From: Agrococcus jejuensis
Lineage (GTDB): Bacteria > Actinomycetota > Actinomycetes > Actinomycetales > Microbacteriaceae
DNA length: 64,000 nucleotides
Assembly: GCF_007679035.1 (NCBI RefSeq)
Contig: NZ_VEFR01000003.1
Span: forward strand, 336,277 to 400,276
Direction of reading: 5' to 3'
In this document: positions 25,153 to 33,762 of the stretch, one piece after another
Layout: the number at the start of each line of letters is the position of its first letter
Numbering within the stretch: the stretch's first letter is position 1
Translations under genes and position numbers: made by a program
Notes under the pieces: generated by a model
Seen by the model: only the letters and a program-made list of their open reading frames with translations
Database searches by the model: none
Told to the model about the DNA's origin: nothing

Positions 25153-26076
25153 GTGCCCGCCGTCATCTCCGCCAGAGGACTCGTCAAGCGCTACGGCGAC
25201 TTCACCGCCGTCGATCGTCTCGACTTCGACATCGAGCAGGGGGAGTCGTTCGGCTTCCTCGGCCCCAACGGCGCAGGCAAGTCCACGACGATGCGCATGA
25301 TCTCGGCGGTCTCGACGCGCACCGACGGCACGCTCGACGTGCTCGGGCTCGACACGAACGACCACGGGCCCGAGATCCGCGCCCAGCTGGGCGTCGTGCC
25401 GCAGGCCGACACCCTCGACACCGAGCTGCGGGCGCGCGAGAACCTCGTCGTCTACGGCCGCTACTTCGGCCTGCCCCGAGCGGTGGTGCAGCAGCGCGCT
25501 GACGAGCTGCTCGCGTTCGCGCAGCTCGAGGAGAAGGCGAAGGCGCGCGTCGACGACCTCTCCGGCGGCATGAAGCGACGCCTCACGATCGCGCGCGGCC
25601 TCATGAACGAGCCGCGCATCCTGCTGCTCGACGAGCCCACGACGGGCCTCGACCCGCAGGCGCGCCACATCCTGTGGGACCGCCTCTTCCGCCTCAAGGA
25701 GCGCGGCACGACGCTCGTGCTCACGACGCACTTCATGGACGAGGCCGAGCAGCTGTGCGATCGCCTCGTCGTCGTCGACCACGGCCGCATCGTCGCCGAG
25801 GGCAGCCCCGCGTCGCTCATCCGCGAGCACTCGTCGCGCGAGGTGCTCGAGGTGCGCTTCGGCTCGAGCCGCAACGAGGAGGCAGCCGCCGCGATCCAGG
25901 GCATCGGCGACCGCCTCGAGGTGCTGCCCGACCGCATCCTCGTGTACGCGCACGACGGCGACGCCGCGCTGCAGGCCATCCACGCGAAGGAGCTGCGGCC
26001 CATCACGAGCCTCGTGCGACGCTCGAGCCTCGAGGACGTGTTCCTCAGGCTCACCGGCCGGACGCTCATCGAATGA
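25153..26076 (+). CDS. ABC transporter ATP-binding protein (NodI/DrrA type)
   Basis: The 307-residue ATPase of an ABC-2 exporter. Walker A GPNGAGKST is near residues 37-45, signature DLSGGMKRR near 137, Walker B ILLLDEPTTGLD near 157, and the H-loop TTHFMDEAE near 192. The C-terminal domain (about 225-307) ends in SSLEDVFLRLTGRTL, the usual end of NodI/DrrA proteins. It is the first gene of a three-gene operon with two ABC-2 permeases, each overlapping the previous stop by four bases. Substrate unknown; drug, polysaccharide or lipid are all possible for this family. Confidence 0.92.
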   Translation: MPAVISARGLVKRYGDFTAVDRLDFDIEQGESFGFLGPNGAGKSTTMRMISAVSTRTDGTLDVLGLDTNDHGPEIRAQLGVVPQADTLDTELRARENLVVYGRYFGLPRAVVQQRADELLAFAQLEEKAKARVDDLSGGMKRRLTIARGLMNEPRILLLDEPTTGLDPQARHILWDRLFRLKERGTTLVLTTHFMDEAEQLCDRLVVVDHGRIVAEGSPASLIREHSSREVLEVRFGSSRNEEAAAAIQGIGDRLEVLPDRILVYAHDGDAALQAIHAKELRPITSLVRRSSLEDVFLRLTGRTLIE

Positions 26077-26921
26077 GCGCCTCGACCGTGCGCCAGCCCG
26101 ACCAGGTCGCGGTCGGCGTCGCCGCCGCGCGCCGCACCCGCCGACTCGGCTGGTGGTACGTGGCGGAGCAGCGCATCCGCGCGATGCGCGCGTACGTGGG
26201 CACGTGGATCGGGCTCGGCCTCGCCTCCCCGTTCCTCTACGTCGCGGGACTCGGGTTCGGCCTCGCGATCGTCGTGAACGACGCGCAGGGCGGCCGGGAC
26301 GTCGGCGGCGCCGACTTCCTGCTGTTCCTCGCGCCGGCGCTCGTGCTCGGGTCGGCGATGCAGACGGCGGCGCAGGAGTCGACGTACGGCATCTTCGGCG
26401 GCTTCAAGTGGGTGCCGATCTTCCTCGCGATGCGCTCGAGCCCCGTGAGCCCGGCGCAGATGGTCATCGGCTACACGGTCGGCACCCTCGTGCGCGTCAT
26501 CCCGCTGTCGATCGTCTACGTCGTCGCGATCTGGCTGCTCGGCGTCACCGACTCCCCGCGAGCGCTGTGGCTCGTGCCCATCGCATGGATGCTCGTGCTC
26601 GCCGTCGCCCTGCCCGTCTCCGCGTGGGCGGCGCACCAGGAGCAGGACCGCGGCCAGCTGAACTTCATCGACCGCTTCGTGACGCTGCCGCTCATGCTCT
26701 TCTCGGGCACCTACTTCCCGCTCGAGACGCTGCCGATCCTCCTGCAGTGGATCGGGTGGATCTCGCCGCTGTGGCACGCGGTCGACCTCGGCCGATGGGC
26801 GCTGTACGGCGCGCCGGTCGCGGGCTGGCTGCTCGCCGTGCACGTCGCGGTGCTCGTGGGCTTCGCCGTGGTCGGCTTCCTGCTCGCGGTGCGGGTGTTC
26901 CGAAGGAGGCTCGACCTGTGA
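26073..26921 (+). CDS. ABC-2 type permease (first)
   Basis: A 282-residue membrane protein with six predicted helices (about 48-68, 82-100, 130-150, 160-180, 195-215 and 250-270), of the NodJ/ABC-2 family. A charged start and the segment QRIRAMRAYVGTWIGLGLASP mark the first helix; SGTYFPLETLP is the conserved reentrant ABC-2 motif. The ATG overlaps the ATPase stop. It resembles the following permease in fold (both have the FP-E motif), so the exporter is probably a heterodimer of two related membrane subunits. Confidence 0.88.
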   Translation: MSASTVRQPDQVAVGVAAARRTRRLGWWYVAEQRIRAMRAYVGTWIGLGLASPFLYVAGLGFGLAIVVNDAQGGRDVGGADFLLFLAPALVLGSAMQTAAQESTYGIFGGFKWVPIFLAMRSSPVSPAQMVIGYTVGTLVRVIPLSIVYVVAIWLLGVTDSPRALWLVPIAWMLVLAVALPVSAWAAHQEQDRGQLNFIDRFVTLPLMLFSGTYFPLETLPILLQWIGWISPLWHAVDLGRWALYGAPVAGWLLAVHVAVLVGFAVVGFLLAVRVFRRRLDL

Positions 26922-27745
26922 CCGTCCACGCCTCCGAGCCGCTGCACACGCAGCGCCCCCGCGGTCCGCTGTCGGGCATCTACGCCGGCAACGCGCGCGC
27001 CGTCATCGGCCGCGGCATGCACGTGATGCGCCGCAACAACCTCACGGTCGTCGTCTCGGGCTTCTTCGAGCCGATCTTCTACCTGCTGTCGATGGGCATC
27101 GGCCTGGGCACGCTCATCGGCGTGCTCGAGTACCGCGGCGTCGAGGTGCCCTACGCCGCGTACATCGCGCCGGCGCTCATGGCGGTGTCGGCCATGAACG
27201 GCGCCGTCTTCGACTCGACCATGAACGTCTTCTTCAAGATGCACTACGGCAAGCTCTACGACGGCATGCTCTCGACGTCGCTCGGGCCGCTCGACGTCGC
27301 GCTCGGCGAGATCTTCATGGCGCTGTTCCGAGGGTTCCTCTACGCGTGCGGCTTCATGGCCGTGACGACGATCATGGGCCTCAACCTGTCGCCCACCGCG
27401 CTGCTCGCGATCCCCGCCGCCGTGCTGATCGCCTTCGCGTTCGCGAGCCTCGGCATGGCGATCACGAGCTACATGAAGACGTTCCAGCATCTCGACTACG
27501 TGTACTTCGTGATGATGCCGATGTTCCTGCTGTCGGCGACGTTCTTCCCCATCGAGGTCTACCCGCAGGGCATCCAGTGGGTCATCATGGCGATGCCGCT
27601 GTGGCACGGCGTCGACATGATGCGGCAGCTCACGCTCGGCGTCGTCGACTGGTCGCTGGCGATCCACGTCGGCTACCTCGCGGTGATGTCGGTGCTCGGC
27701 ATCGTCTTCACGACGTCGCGGCTCAAGGCGCTCTTCCTGCGCTGA
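26918..27745 (+). CDS. ABC-2 type permease (second)
   Basis: The second permease, 275 residues, has six helices and the ABC-2 motif SATFFPIEVYP (about 202-212), matching SGTYFPLETLP of its partner. The N-terminal part contains MRRNNLTVVVSGFFEPIFYL before the first helix. The GTG overlaps the previous stop (GTGA) and has GAAGGAGG at 26902-26909 inside the preceding gene. With the ATPase it forms a DrrABC- or NodIJ-like exporter. Confidence 0.88.
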   Translation: MTVHASEPLHTQRPRGPLSGIYAGNARAVIGRGMHVMRRNNLTVVVSGFFEPIFYLLSMGIGLGTLIGVLEYRGVEVPYAAYIAPALMAVSAMNGAVFDSTMNVFFKMHYGKLYDGMLSTSLGPLDVALGEIFMALFRGFLYACGFMAVTTIMGLNLSPTALLAIPAAVLIAFAFASLGMAITSYMKTFQHLDYVYFVMMPMFLLSATFFPIEVYPQGIQWVIMAMPLWHGVDMMRQLTLGVVDWSLAIHVGYLAVMSVLGIVFTTSRLKALFLR

Positions 27746-27778
27746 CGCAACCCTCCGCATGCGCGATGGGGGTTCGCC

Positions 27779-27784
27779 TAGCGT
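27779..27784 (+). promoter_or_regulatory. -10 box giving leaderless pfkB-family mRNA
   Basis: TAGCGT ends 7 bases before the ATG at 27792; no SD is present. Confidence 0.5.
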
Positions 27785-27791
27785 GGCGAGC

Positions 27792-28715
27792 ATGCCGAGC
27801 ATCGTCGTCTTCGCCCCTGCCCCGCTGCTGTCGATCGCGATCGAGGAGCACGGCGACCAGCCCGACGTGCACATCCACGTCGGCGGCCAGGGCGTGTGGC
27901 AGGCGCGGATGCTGCGCGCGCTCGGCGCCGACGTCGCGCTCGTCGCCTCGTTCGCGGGCGAGCCGGGGCGCGTGGCCGAGCGGCTGCTCGGCGACGAGGG
28001 CATCGCGGTCGCCGACCTCGACCGCGAGGGCGTGAACCCGGTGCGCATCACCGACCGGCGGTCGGGGGAGCGCACCTCGATCGTCGAGACCGACGGCACG
28101 CCGCTCGATCGGCACGATCTCGACGCCCTGTACTCGATGGTGCTGCGCGAGGCGGCGCACGCCGACCTCGTCATCCTGTCCGGTCCGGTCGACGACGAGA
28201 CGCTCGACGCCGACGTCTACCGCCGGCTCGCGAGCGACCTCGCGGCGCTCGATCGCCGCGTGCTCGTCGACCTGGCGGGCGATCGGCTCACGGCGGCCAT
28301 CGACGGCGGCGCGACGGTCGTGAAGGTGAGCCACGAGGAGCTCGTCGCCGACGGTCTCGTCGCCGACGGCGACGACGAGGCGCAGCTCGTCGTCGCGATG
28401 GAGGGCCTGCGCGAGCGCGGCGTCGACGTGGTCGCGGTGTCGCGCGCCGACGTCGGCTCGCTCGTGCTGCACGAGGGCGGGCTGCTGCGCGTCACGGCGC
28501 CGCGGCTGCAGGTCGTCGACCACACGGGCGCCGGCGACTCGTACACGGCGGGGCTCGCGCTCGCGCTCGCCGACGGACGCAGCGTCGAGGAGGCCATCCG
28601 ACTCGGCGCCGCGGCCGGCGCGATCAACGTGACGCGGCACGGGCTCGGCACGGGCGACGCCGAGGCGATCCGCGCCGTCGCGGAGCACGTCGAGGTGGAG
28701 GTCGTCGAGCGCTGA
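27792..28715 (+). CDS. PfkB-family sugar kinase (1-phosphofructokinase/tagatose-6-phosphate-kinase-like)
   Basis: The 307-residue protein is a ribokinase-fold kinase. It has the PfkB N-terminal glycine motif (GGQGVWQARMLRALGADVAL, about 36-55), acceptor-side Asp residues, and the C-terminal signature DHTGAGDSYTAG with catalytic base Asp249. Family members of this length phosphorylate fructose-1-phosphate or similar hexose phosphates. PfkB1 normally reads GGKGxNxA; here GGQGVWQA is a variation in the substrate loop, so the substrate is uncertain. It has no PTS or transporter partner beside it; ptsI lies 10 kb downstream. It converges with the lipoprotein gene one base away. Confidence 0.85.
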   Translation: MPSIVVFAPAPLLSIAIEEHGDQPDVHIHVGGQGVWQARMLRALGADVALVASFAGEPGRVAERLLGDEGIAVADLDREGVNPVRITDRRSGERTSIVETDGTPLDRHDLDALYSMVLREAAHADLVILSGPVDDETLDADVYRRLASDLAALDRRVLVDLAGDRLTAAIDGGATVVKVSHEELVADGLVADGDDEAQLVVAMEGLRERGVDVVAVSRADVGSLVLHEGGLLRVTAPRLQVVDHTGAGDSYTAGLALALADGRSVEEAIRLGAAAGAINVTRHGLGTGDAEAIRAVAEHVEVEVVER

Positions 28716-28716
28716 G

Positions 28717-29175
28717 CTACGGCGCGACGGGGAAGACGCCGCTCTCGCGCCACTCGCTCGCGAGCTCGTCGAGCTGCGTCGCCGTGCCGTCGTCGCCGCA
28801 GGTGTCCGTCTCGAGCACGAACGGCGCCCCCGCCACGGGCGTGATCTCCAGCACCGTCGTGCGTCCGCCGGCGCACGCCTCGCCCGTCGCGATCGGGTGC
28901 GTCGGGTTCAGGATCGCCTCGAGCCGATCGACCTCGTCGGCATCCTCGACGAGGTAGCGCGTGCCATCGAAGTCGGGCACGGCCTGCTGCTGCGAGACGA
29001 CGACCGACGCGATCTCGAGCACGTACGCCTGCGAGCACTGCGCCAGCGGATGCACCGCGATCGCGCTGCACGGCGCGGGCGGCTCGACGACGTCGGGCGT
29101 CACGACGCAGCCGCCGAGCGCGAGCGCTGCAGCGGCGAGGGGAGCGACGACGAGGAGGCGGGTGCTGCGGGTCAT
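28717..29175 (-). CDS. small secreted lipoprotein, unknown function
   Basis: A 152-residue lipoprotein: basic start MTRSTR, hydrophobic helix and lipobox ALGGC (Cys23). The mature part has further Cys residues (including SAIAV- and QCSQ-flanked ones, GEACAGG and TDTCGDD) that may form disulphides. It ends with a helix containing LASEW. The C-terminal segment (ETDTCGDDGTATQLDELASEW) has the same plan as that of the lipoprotein at 30776-31174, so the two are probably related and flank the MFS gene. The ATG at 29175 is supported by a -10 box 7 bases upstream. No known domain recognised. Confidence 0.75.
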   Translation of the reverse strand: MTRSTRLLVVAPLAAAALALGGCVVTPDVVEPPAPCSAIAVHPLAQCSQAYVLEIASVVVSQQQAVPDFDGTRYLVEDADEVDRLEAILNPTHPIATGEACAGGRTTVLEITPVAGAPFVLETDTCGDDGTATQLDELASEWRESGVFPVAP

Positions 29176-29182
29176 GGCGGCG

Positions 29183-29188
29183 ACGCTA
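29183..29188 (-). promoter_or_regulatory. -10 box giving leaderless lipoprotein mRNA
   Basis: Minus-strand TAGCGT ends 7 bases before the ATG at 29175. Confidence 0.5.
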
Positions 29189-29230
29189 CGCCCCGCATCC
29201 GCATGCCACCCGCGTCTTCCGCGAACGACA

Positions 29231-29257
29231 GGAGGGGATGCGATCCGCATCCCCTCC
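29231..29257 (-). terminator. stem-loop downstream of MFS gene
   Basis: GGAGGGGATGCG and CGCATCCCCTCC form a perfect 12-bp stem with a 3-base loop, about 40 bases past the MFS stop. Confidence 0.7.
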
Positions 29258-29298
29258 GAGTCGTCGCTCCCGCCCCAACCCGGGGCGAGGCTCGTGCG

Positions 29299-30699
29299 TC
29301 AGGCCGACGTCGAGTTCACGTAGTCCTTGTCGCGCGTGTCCTTCGACAGCAGCAGCACGACGAGCGTGACCGCCGCGGCCGCCGACAGGTACAGGCCGAC
29401 GAGCAGCGGCGAGCCGCCCGCGAGGCCCCAGAGGGCGACGGCGACGAACGACGCGGGCGCGGCGCCGATGACGCTCGACAGGTTGTACGCGAGCGCCGAG
29501 CCCGTGTAGCGCACGTTCGCGGGGAACAGCTCGGGCAGGAACGCCGCCATGGGGCCGAACGTGAGGCCCATGAGCGTGAAGCCGAGGATGAGCGCCAGCA
29601 TGATGCCGACGAAGCCGCTGCCGAACAGCGGCACCCACAGCAGGCCGAACACGACGATCGCGGCCGACACGGCGGCGAGCATCCACTTGCGGCCGAAGCG
29701 CTCCGCGAGCGGGCCGGCGACGAGCGTGAAGACGCCGAAGAACACGACGCCGATGATGAGCAGCCACAGGAAGTCGATGCGCTGGAAGCCGAGACCCGGC
29801 ACGAACGTGTCGGGGTTGAACGGCTGTCCGGCCGCCTCGGCGGCGGCGGCGCCCTGCTCGACGGTCGCGGCACGGGTGCCGTACGTGAGCGTGAACGTCG
29901 TCATGAGGTAGAAGAGCACGTAGGTGGCGAACATGATGAGCGTGCCCTGCAGCACCTGCACCCAGTTGTGCTTGAACACCGAGCCGAGCGGCACCTTCAC
30001 GACCTCGTTGCGCTCGACGACCTTCGTGAACGCGGGCGTCTCGATGAGCTTGAGGCGCACGTACAGGCCGACGGCGACGAGGATCGCCGAGAGCAGGAAC
30101 GGGATGCGCCAGCCGAACTCCGCGAACTGCTCGGGCGTGAGCGTGTAGGTGATGAGGATGAAGATCGTGTTGGCGAGGATGAAGCCGATGGGCGCGCCGA
30201 GCTGCGGGAACGTGCCGTAGATGGCGCGCTTGCCCGCGGGTGCGTTCTCGGTCGCCAGCAGCGCGGCGCCCGACCACTCGCCGCCGAGGCCGAGGCCCTG
30301 GCAGAAGCGCATGAGCGCGAGCAGCGCGGGGGCGGCGATCTCCCAGCCGGGCGTGAGCGCGGTCGGCAGGCAGCCGATGAGCACGGTCGCGATGCCCATC
30401 GTCAGCAGCGACGCGACGAGCGTGGTCTTGCGACCGATGCGGTCGCCGAAGTGCCCGAAGAGGATCGAGCCGATGGGGCGTGCGACGAACGCGACGCCGA
30501 ACGTCGCGAGCGACGAGAGCAGCTGCGCCGTCTCGTTCTCGGCCGGGAAGAAGAGGGCCGGGAACACGAGCACGGCGGCGGTCGCGTAGATGTAGAAGTC
30601 GTAGAACTCGATCGACGTGCCGATGAGGCTCGCGAAGATGACCCGTCCGCGGGTGTTCGCGGGCTTGTCGGTCGTCGTGGTGCTGGATGCGTCAGCCAT
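29299..30699 (-). CDS. MFS transporter, metabolite:H+ symporter family (ShiA/KgtP/ProP-like)
   Basis: A 466-residue carrier with 12 predicted helices. The MHS-family marks are clear: ASLIGTSIEFYDFYIYATAA in helix 1 (about 23-42), FGHFGDRIGRKTTLV between helices 2 and 3 (about 83-97), and LMRFCQGLGLGGEWSGAAL around helix 4. A long periplasmic loop sits near 285-310. Substrates of relatives include 2-oxoglutarate, citrate, shikimate, proline and betaine; the sequence does not decide between them. SD GAAGGAGCC precedes the ATG. Two similar small lipoproteins lie on either side, all on the same strand. Confidence 0.9.
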   Translation of the reverse strand: MADASSTTTTDKPANTRGRVIFASLIGTSIEFYDFYIYATAAVLVFPALFFPAENETAQLLSSLATFGVAFVARPIGSILFGHFGDRIGRKTTLVASLLTMGIATVLIGCLPTALTPGWEIAAPALLALMRFCQGLGLGGEWSGAALLATENAPAGKRAIYGTFPQLGAPIGFILANTIFILITYTLTPEQFAEFGWRIPFLLSAILVAVGLYVRLKLIETPAFTKVVERNEVVKVPLGSVFKHNWVQVLQGTLIMFATYVLFYLMTTFTLTYGTRAATVEQGAAAAEAAGQPFNPDTFVPGLGFQRIDFLWLLIIGVVFFGVFTLVAGPLAERFGRKWMLAAVSAAIVVFGLLWVPLFGSGFVGIMLALILGFTLMGLTFGPMAAFLPELFPANVRYTGSALAYNLSSVIGAAPASFVAVALWGLAGGSPLLVGLYLSAAAAVTLVVLLLSKDTRDKDYVNSTSA

Positions 30700-30775
30700 G
30701 AGGCTCCTTCAGAAGTGCTGGGAAGAGCCTAGTCACGCGGATGTGCGGTGCTGCGCACGCGCGGGGCGACCGCCG

Positions 30776-31174
30776 TCAGCCCTCCTCGAGCACCCACTCG
30801 GCGACGAGCAGCCCGAGCGCCTCGTCGCGGCCGGTCGCGCCGCACGAGTCGGCCTGCAGCCTCGTCGTCGACGCGTCGTCGAACGTCACCTCGACGGTCG
30901 TGCGCGTCGACCAGACGCACTCGACGTCCTCGGGGTCGGTCCGCGTCATGGCGAGCACGTCGGCGAGGGCCGCGATCGAGGTGGCGTCGGTGCGCTCGAT
31001 GCCCTCCGAACCGTCGCCGAGCGGCCCAGGCGACTGCGTCGCGAGCACGGCGACGATCGCCGTCGCGTCGGCCGTGGGCGCCGGCGGGGACGCTGGGGGC
31101 CCCGCGACGCATGCCGCGAGCGGCGCGACGAGCGCGGCGATCGCGAGGGCGAGGGTGGCTCGGATGCGAGGCAT
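30776..31174 (-). CDS. small secreted lipoprotein, unknown function
   Basis: A 132-residue lipoprotein with signal helix and lipobox PLAAC (Cys22), then a Pro/Ala-rich linker. Two further Cys (in VECVWS and ADSCGATG) could pair. The C-terminal segment, ADSCGATGRDEALGLLVAEW, follows the same plan as the lipoprotein gene at 28717-29175 (Cys-Gly, then an amphipathic helix ending in EW), which suggests common descent. The ATG at 31174 is six bases after a -10 box. No domain recognised; an envelope role is inferred from the signal only. Confidence 0.7.
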   Translation of the reverse strand: MPRIRATLALAIAALVAPLAACVAGPPASPPAPTADATAIVAVLATQSPGPLGDGSEGIERTDATSIAALADVLAMTRTDPEDVECVWSTRTTVEVTFDDASTTRLQADSCGATGRDEALGLLVAEWVLEEG

Positions 31175-31180
31175 GCGACG

Positions 31181-31186
31181 ACGCTA
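31181..31186 (-). promoter_or_regulatory. -10 box giving leaderless lipoprotein mRNA
   Basis: Minus-strand TAGCGT ends 6 bases before the ATG at 31174. Confidence 0.5.
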
Positions 31187-31299
31187 CGAGGCTGGTCGGG
31201 GAGCGCCCGAGGAGTCATCGGGGCACCGCATGCGCATCTCGTGCGAGTCCCGTGCGGATCGCGCGCAGCACCCCAACGGCGCACGCCGCGCAGGCGTCA

Positions 31300-31376
31300 C
31301 GCGTCGAGTCCGCACGTGCGCGACGCCCGGGGTGCCTCCTGCACCCCCGGGCTCGCGCACGTGCGGACTCGACGCG
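31300..31376. repeat. 77-base perfect long hairpin downstream of ribH
   Basis: The 24-base arm 31300-31323 is the exact reverse complement of 31353-31376. The inner part adds GCCCGGGGTGC against GCACCCCCGGGC (11 bp with one bulge) and a 5-base loop. It starts 12 bases beyond the ribH stop and probably ends the rib operon transcript. Its length is well beyond a normal terminator, so it may be a palindromic repeat element. Confidence 0.75.
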
Positions 31377-31388
31377 AGCGACGGGGCC

Positions 31389-31853
31389 TCAGAGCGCGTG
31401 GATCGCCAGCGCGGCGCCGACGGCGGCCTCGGCCGCCTTCGCGCCCGTGTCCTCCTTCGAGTCGGGCAGGCCCGCGCGGTCGAGGCCCTGCTGCTCGTCG
31501 TCGATCGTGAGCACGCCGAAGCCGACGGGCTTGCCCGTGCGCAGCGCCACCTGGGTGAGCCCCTCCGTCGCCGCGTGCGCGATGTAGTCGAAGTGGGGCG
31601 TGCCGCCGCGCAGGATGACGCCGAGCGCCACGACGGCGTCGCTGTCGCGCTCGAGCACCGCCTGGGAGACGACCGGCAGCTCGAAGGCGCCGGCGACGGG
31701 GATCTCACGCACCGTCGCGCCCATCTCGGCGAGCGCTCGGCGCGCGCCGGCGAGCAGCCCGCCGGCGATCACGTCGTGCCACTGCCCGTAGACGATCGTG
31801 ACCGTCAGGCCGCTCGCGTCGAGGCGGAGGTGCGGTGCTCCGGTGCCGGCCAT
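31389..31853 (-). CDS. ribH: 6,7-dimethyl-8-ribityllumazine synthase
   Basis: RibH condenses 5-amino-6-ribitylamino-uracil with 3,4-dihydroxy-2-butanone 4-phosphate. The 154-residue protein has the N-terminal strand VTIVYGQWHDVIAGGLLAGA, VAGAFELPVV (about 53), the phosphate loop GVILRGGTPHFDYIA with the catalytic His (about 85) and GVLTIDDEQQGLDRAG (about 113). It is the last gene of the riboflavin operon, one base after ribBA. The icosahedral or pentameric state cannot be read from sequence. Confidence 0.95.
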   Translation of the reverse strand: MAGTGAPHLRLDASGLTVTIVYGQWHDVIAGGLLAGARRALAEMGATVREIPVAGAFELPVVSQAVLERDSDAVVALGVILRGGTPHFDYIAHAATEGLTQVALRTGKPVGFGVLTIDDEQQGLDRAGLPDSKEDTGAKAAEAAVGAALAIHAL

Positions 31854-31854
31854 G

Positions 31855-33120
31855 TCAGTCTCCCGTCGTGATGGGCGCGGCGACGATCTGCTCGGGCAGC
31901 ACGTGCCCCATGCGGTCGCGCTTGGTCTCGAGGTAGCCCTCGTTGAAGTCGCCGACGCCGACGACCAGCGGCTCGCGCGCGGCGATGGCGATGCCGTGCC
32001 GCTCGAGCTGCGCTGCCTTCTCGGGGTTGTTCGACAGCAGACGGATGCTCGTGAGGCCGAGCTCGCGCAGGATGGCGGCGGCGGCGCCGTACTCGCGGGC
32101 GTCGGCGGGCAGGCCGAGCGCGAGGTTGGCGTCGAGGGTGTCGAGGCCGTCCTCCTGCAGGCGGTACGCCTTCAGCTTGTTGATGAGGCCGATGCCGCGA
32201 CCCTCCTGGCCGCGCAGGTACACGACGACGCCCTCGCCGGCCTCGTGGATGCGCTGCAGTGCTGCGTCGAGCTGCGGACCGCACTCGCACTTCAGCGAGC
32301 CGAACGCCTCGCCGGTGAGGCACTCCGAGTGGATGCGCACGAGCGCGCCGTCGGCGACGGGATGGCCGGCGACGATCGCGACGTGGTCGGCGCCCGTCAC
32401 GAGGTCGCGGTACGCGAACATGCGGAAGTCGCCGTGCACGGTCGGCACCGTCGTGCACACCTCGTAGCGCACGCGCGGCGCGAGTGCGGGGTCGACGGGT
32501 GCGATCGTGGCCACGGCGCCGGCGTCGAGGTGCGCGACGAGGTCCGCGATCGTCACGACGACGAGGTCGTGCTCGGCGCCGAACGCGATGAGCGAGGGCA
32601 GGCGTCGCATCTCGCCGGTGTCCTCGACGAGCTCGCCGATGACGCCGACGGGCTGCAGGCCCGCGAGCGCGAGGAGGTCGACGGTCGCCTCCGTGTGGCC
32701 GGGGCGCACGCGCACCCCGCCGTCGACGGCGCGCAGCGGCACGACGTGGCCGGGGCGGCGCAGGTCGCCGGGGCCGGAGGTCGGGTCGGCGAGCACGCGC
32801 AGCGTGTGCGCGCGGTCGTCGGCCGAGATGCCCGTCGTGGTGCGATCGGCGGCGTCGACCGTGACCGTGTACGCCGTCTGGCGCAGGTCCTCGTTCGCCT
32901 CGACCATGAGCGGCAGCTGCAGGCGATCGGCGACGGCACCCGTGATCGGAGCGCACAGGAAGCCCGAGGAGTGGCGCACGAGGAAGGCGATCTGGTCGGG
33001 GGTCGCGAGCTCGGCGGCGAGCACGAGGTCGCCCTCGTTCTCGCGGCCCTCGTCATCGACGACGATCACGGGGCGGCCGTCGCGCAGCGCGCGCACCGCC
33101 TGCTCGATGGTGCCGATCAT
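31855..33120 (-). CDS. ribBA: bifunctional 3,4-dihydroxy-2-butanone-4-phosphate synthase / GTP cyclohydrolase II
   Basis: The 421-residue protein supplies both precursors of riboflavin. The RibB domain (about 1-205) has DDEGRENEGDL with acidic metal ligands (about 22-32), the SSGFLCAPIT loop, DRTTTGISADDRA and GHTEATVDL. The RibA domain (about 210-421) has RIHSECLTGEAFGSLKCECG (the zinc-binding Cys residues) and LRGQEGRGIGLINKLKAY. Both active sites look complete. The ATG overlaps the end of ribE and the gene is followed after one base by ribH. Confidence 0.95.
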   Translation of the reverse strand: MIGTIEQAVRALRDGRPVIVVDDEGRENEGDLVLAAELATPDQIAFLVRHSSGFLCAPITGAVADRLQLPLMVEANEDLRQTAYTVTVDAADRTTTGISADDRAHTLRVLADPTSGPGDLRRPGHVVPLRAVDGGVRVRPGHTEATVDLLALAGLQPVGVIGELVEDTGEMRRLPSLIAFGAEHDLVVVTIADLVAHLDAGAVATIAPVDPALAPRVRYEVCTTVPTVHGDFRMFAYRDLVTGADHVAIVAGHPVADGALVRIHSECLTGEAFGSLKCECGPQLDAALQRIHEAGEGVVVYLRGQEGRGIGLINKLKAYRLQEDGLDTLDANLALGLPADAREYGAAAAILRELGLTSIRLLSNNPEKAAQLERHGIAIAAREPLVVGVGDFNEGYLETKRDRMGHVLPEQIVAAPITTGD

Positions 33121-33758
33121 GCCTGCGCTCCTGCCGTCGTGATGCGCCCCGCCTGCTCGAGGCGCAGCATCCGTGCCACGTGGCGCGCGACGACGTCGGT
33201 CTCGACGTTGACGCGATCGCCGGGCACGAGCGCCCCGAGGGTCGTGGCCTCGAGCGTCTCGGGGATGAGCGAGACCTCGAGCCACTGCGCGGTCTCGGCC
33301 TCGTCGCTCAGGCCCGAGACCGTCAGGCTCACGCCCTGCAGCGTGATGGATCCCTTGCGCGCCACGTAGGGCGCGAGGTCGTCGTCGAGCGCGAGGCGCA
33401 CGCGGCGCCACGCGTCGCCGTCCTCGGTCTCGAGCACCGTCGCGGTGCCGTCGACGTGGCCCTGCACGATGTGGCCACCGAGGCGGTCGCCCACCTGCGC
33501 GGCCCGCTCGAGGTTGACGCGGCTGCCGACGGCGAGGTCGCCGAGCTGCGACATCCGCAGGCTCACCTCCATGACGTCGGCGGTGAAGGCGTCGGCGGTC
33601 TGCTCCACGACGGTGAGGCAGAGGCCGTTGACGGCGATGGAGGCGCCGTGGGTGGCGTCGGAGACCGCGAGCGGTCCGCGCACGGTGAGCCTGGCGGAGT
33701 CGCCGTCGCGGTCGAGCGCGACGACCTCGCCGATCTCCTCGATGAGCCCGGTGAACAT
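33117..33758 (-). CDS. ribE: riboflavin synthase, alpha subunit
   Basis: The enzyme dismutates two lumazines to riboflavin. The 213-residue protein is made of two similar barrel halves: the first starts MFTGLIEEIGEV, with NGLCLTVVE (about 44-52), and the second has GHIVQGHVDGTA (about 95-106), SLTVSGLSD and VNVETDVVARHV near the C-terminus. Start ATG at 33758 lies 4 bases after the ribD stop. Its stop overlaps the ribBA start. Confidence 0.95.
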   Translation of the reverse strand: MFTGLIEEIGEVVALDRDGDSARLTVRGPLAVSDATHGASIAVNGLCLTVVEQTADAFTADVMEVSLRMSQLGDLAVGSRVNLERAAQVGDRLGGHIVQGHVDGTATVLETEDGDAWRRVRLALDDDLAPYVARKGSITLQGVSLTVSGLSDEAETAQWLEVSLIPETLEATTLGALVPGDRVNVETDVVARHVARMLRLEQAGRITTAGAQA

Positions 33759-33762
33759 GGGG

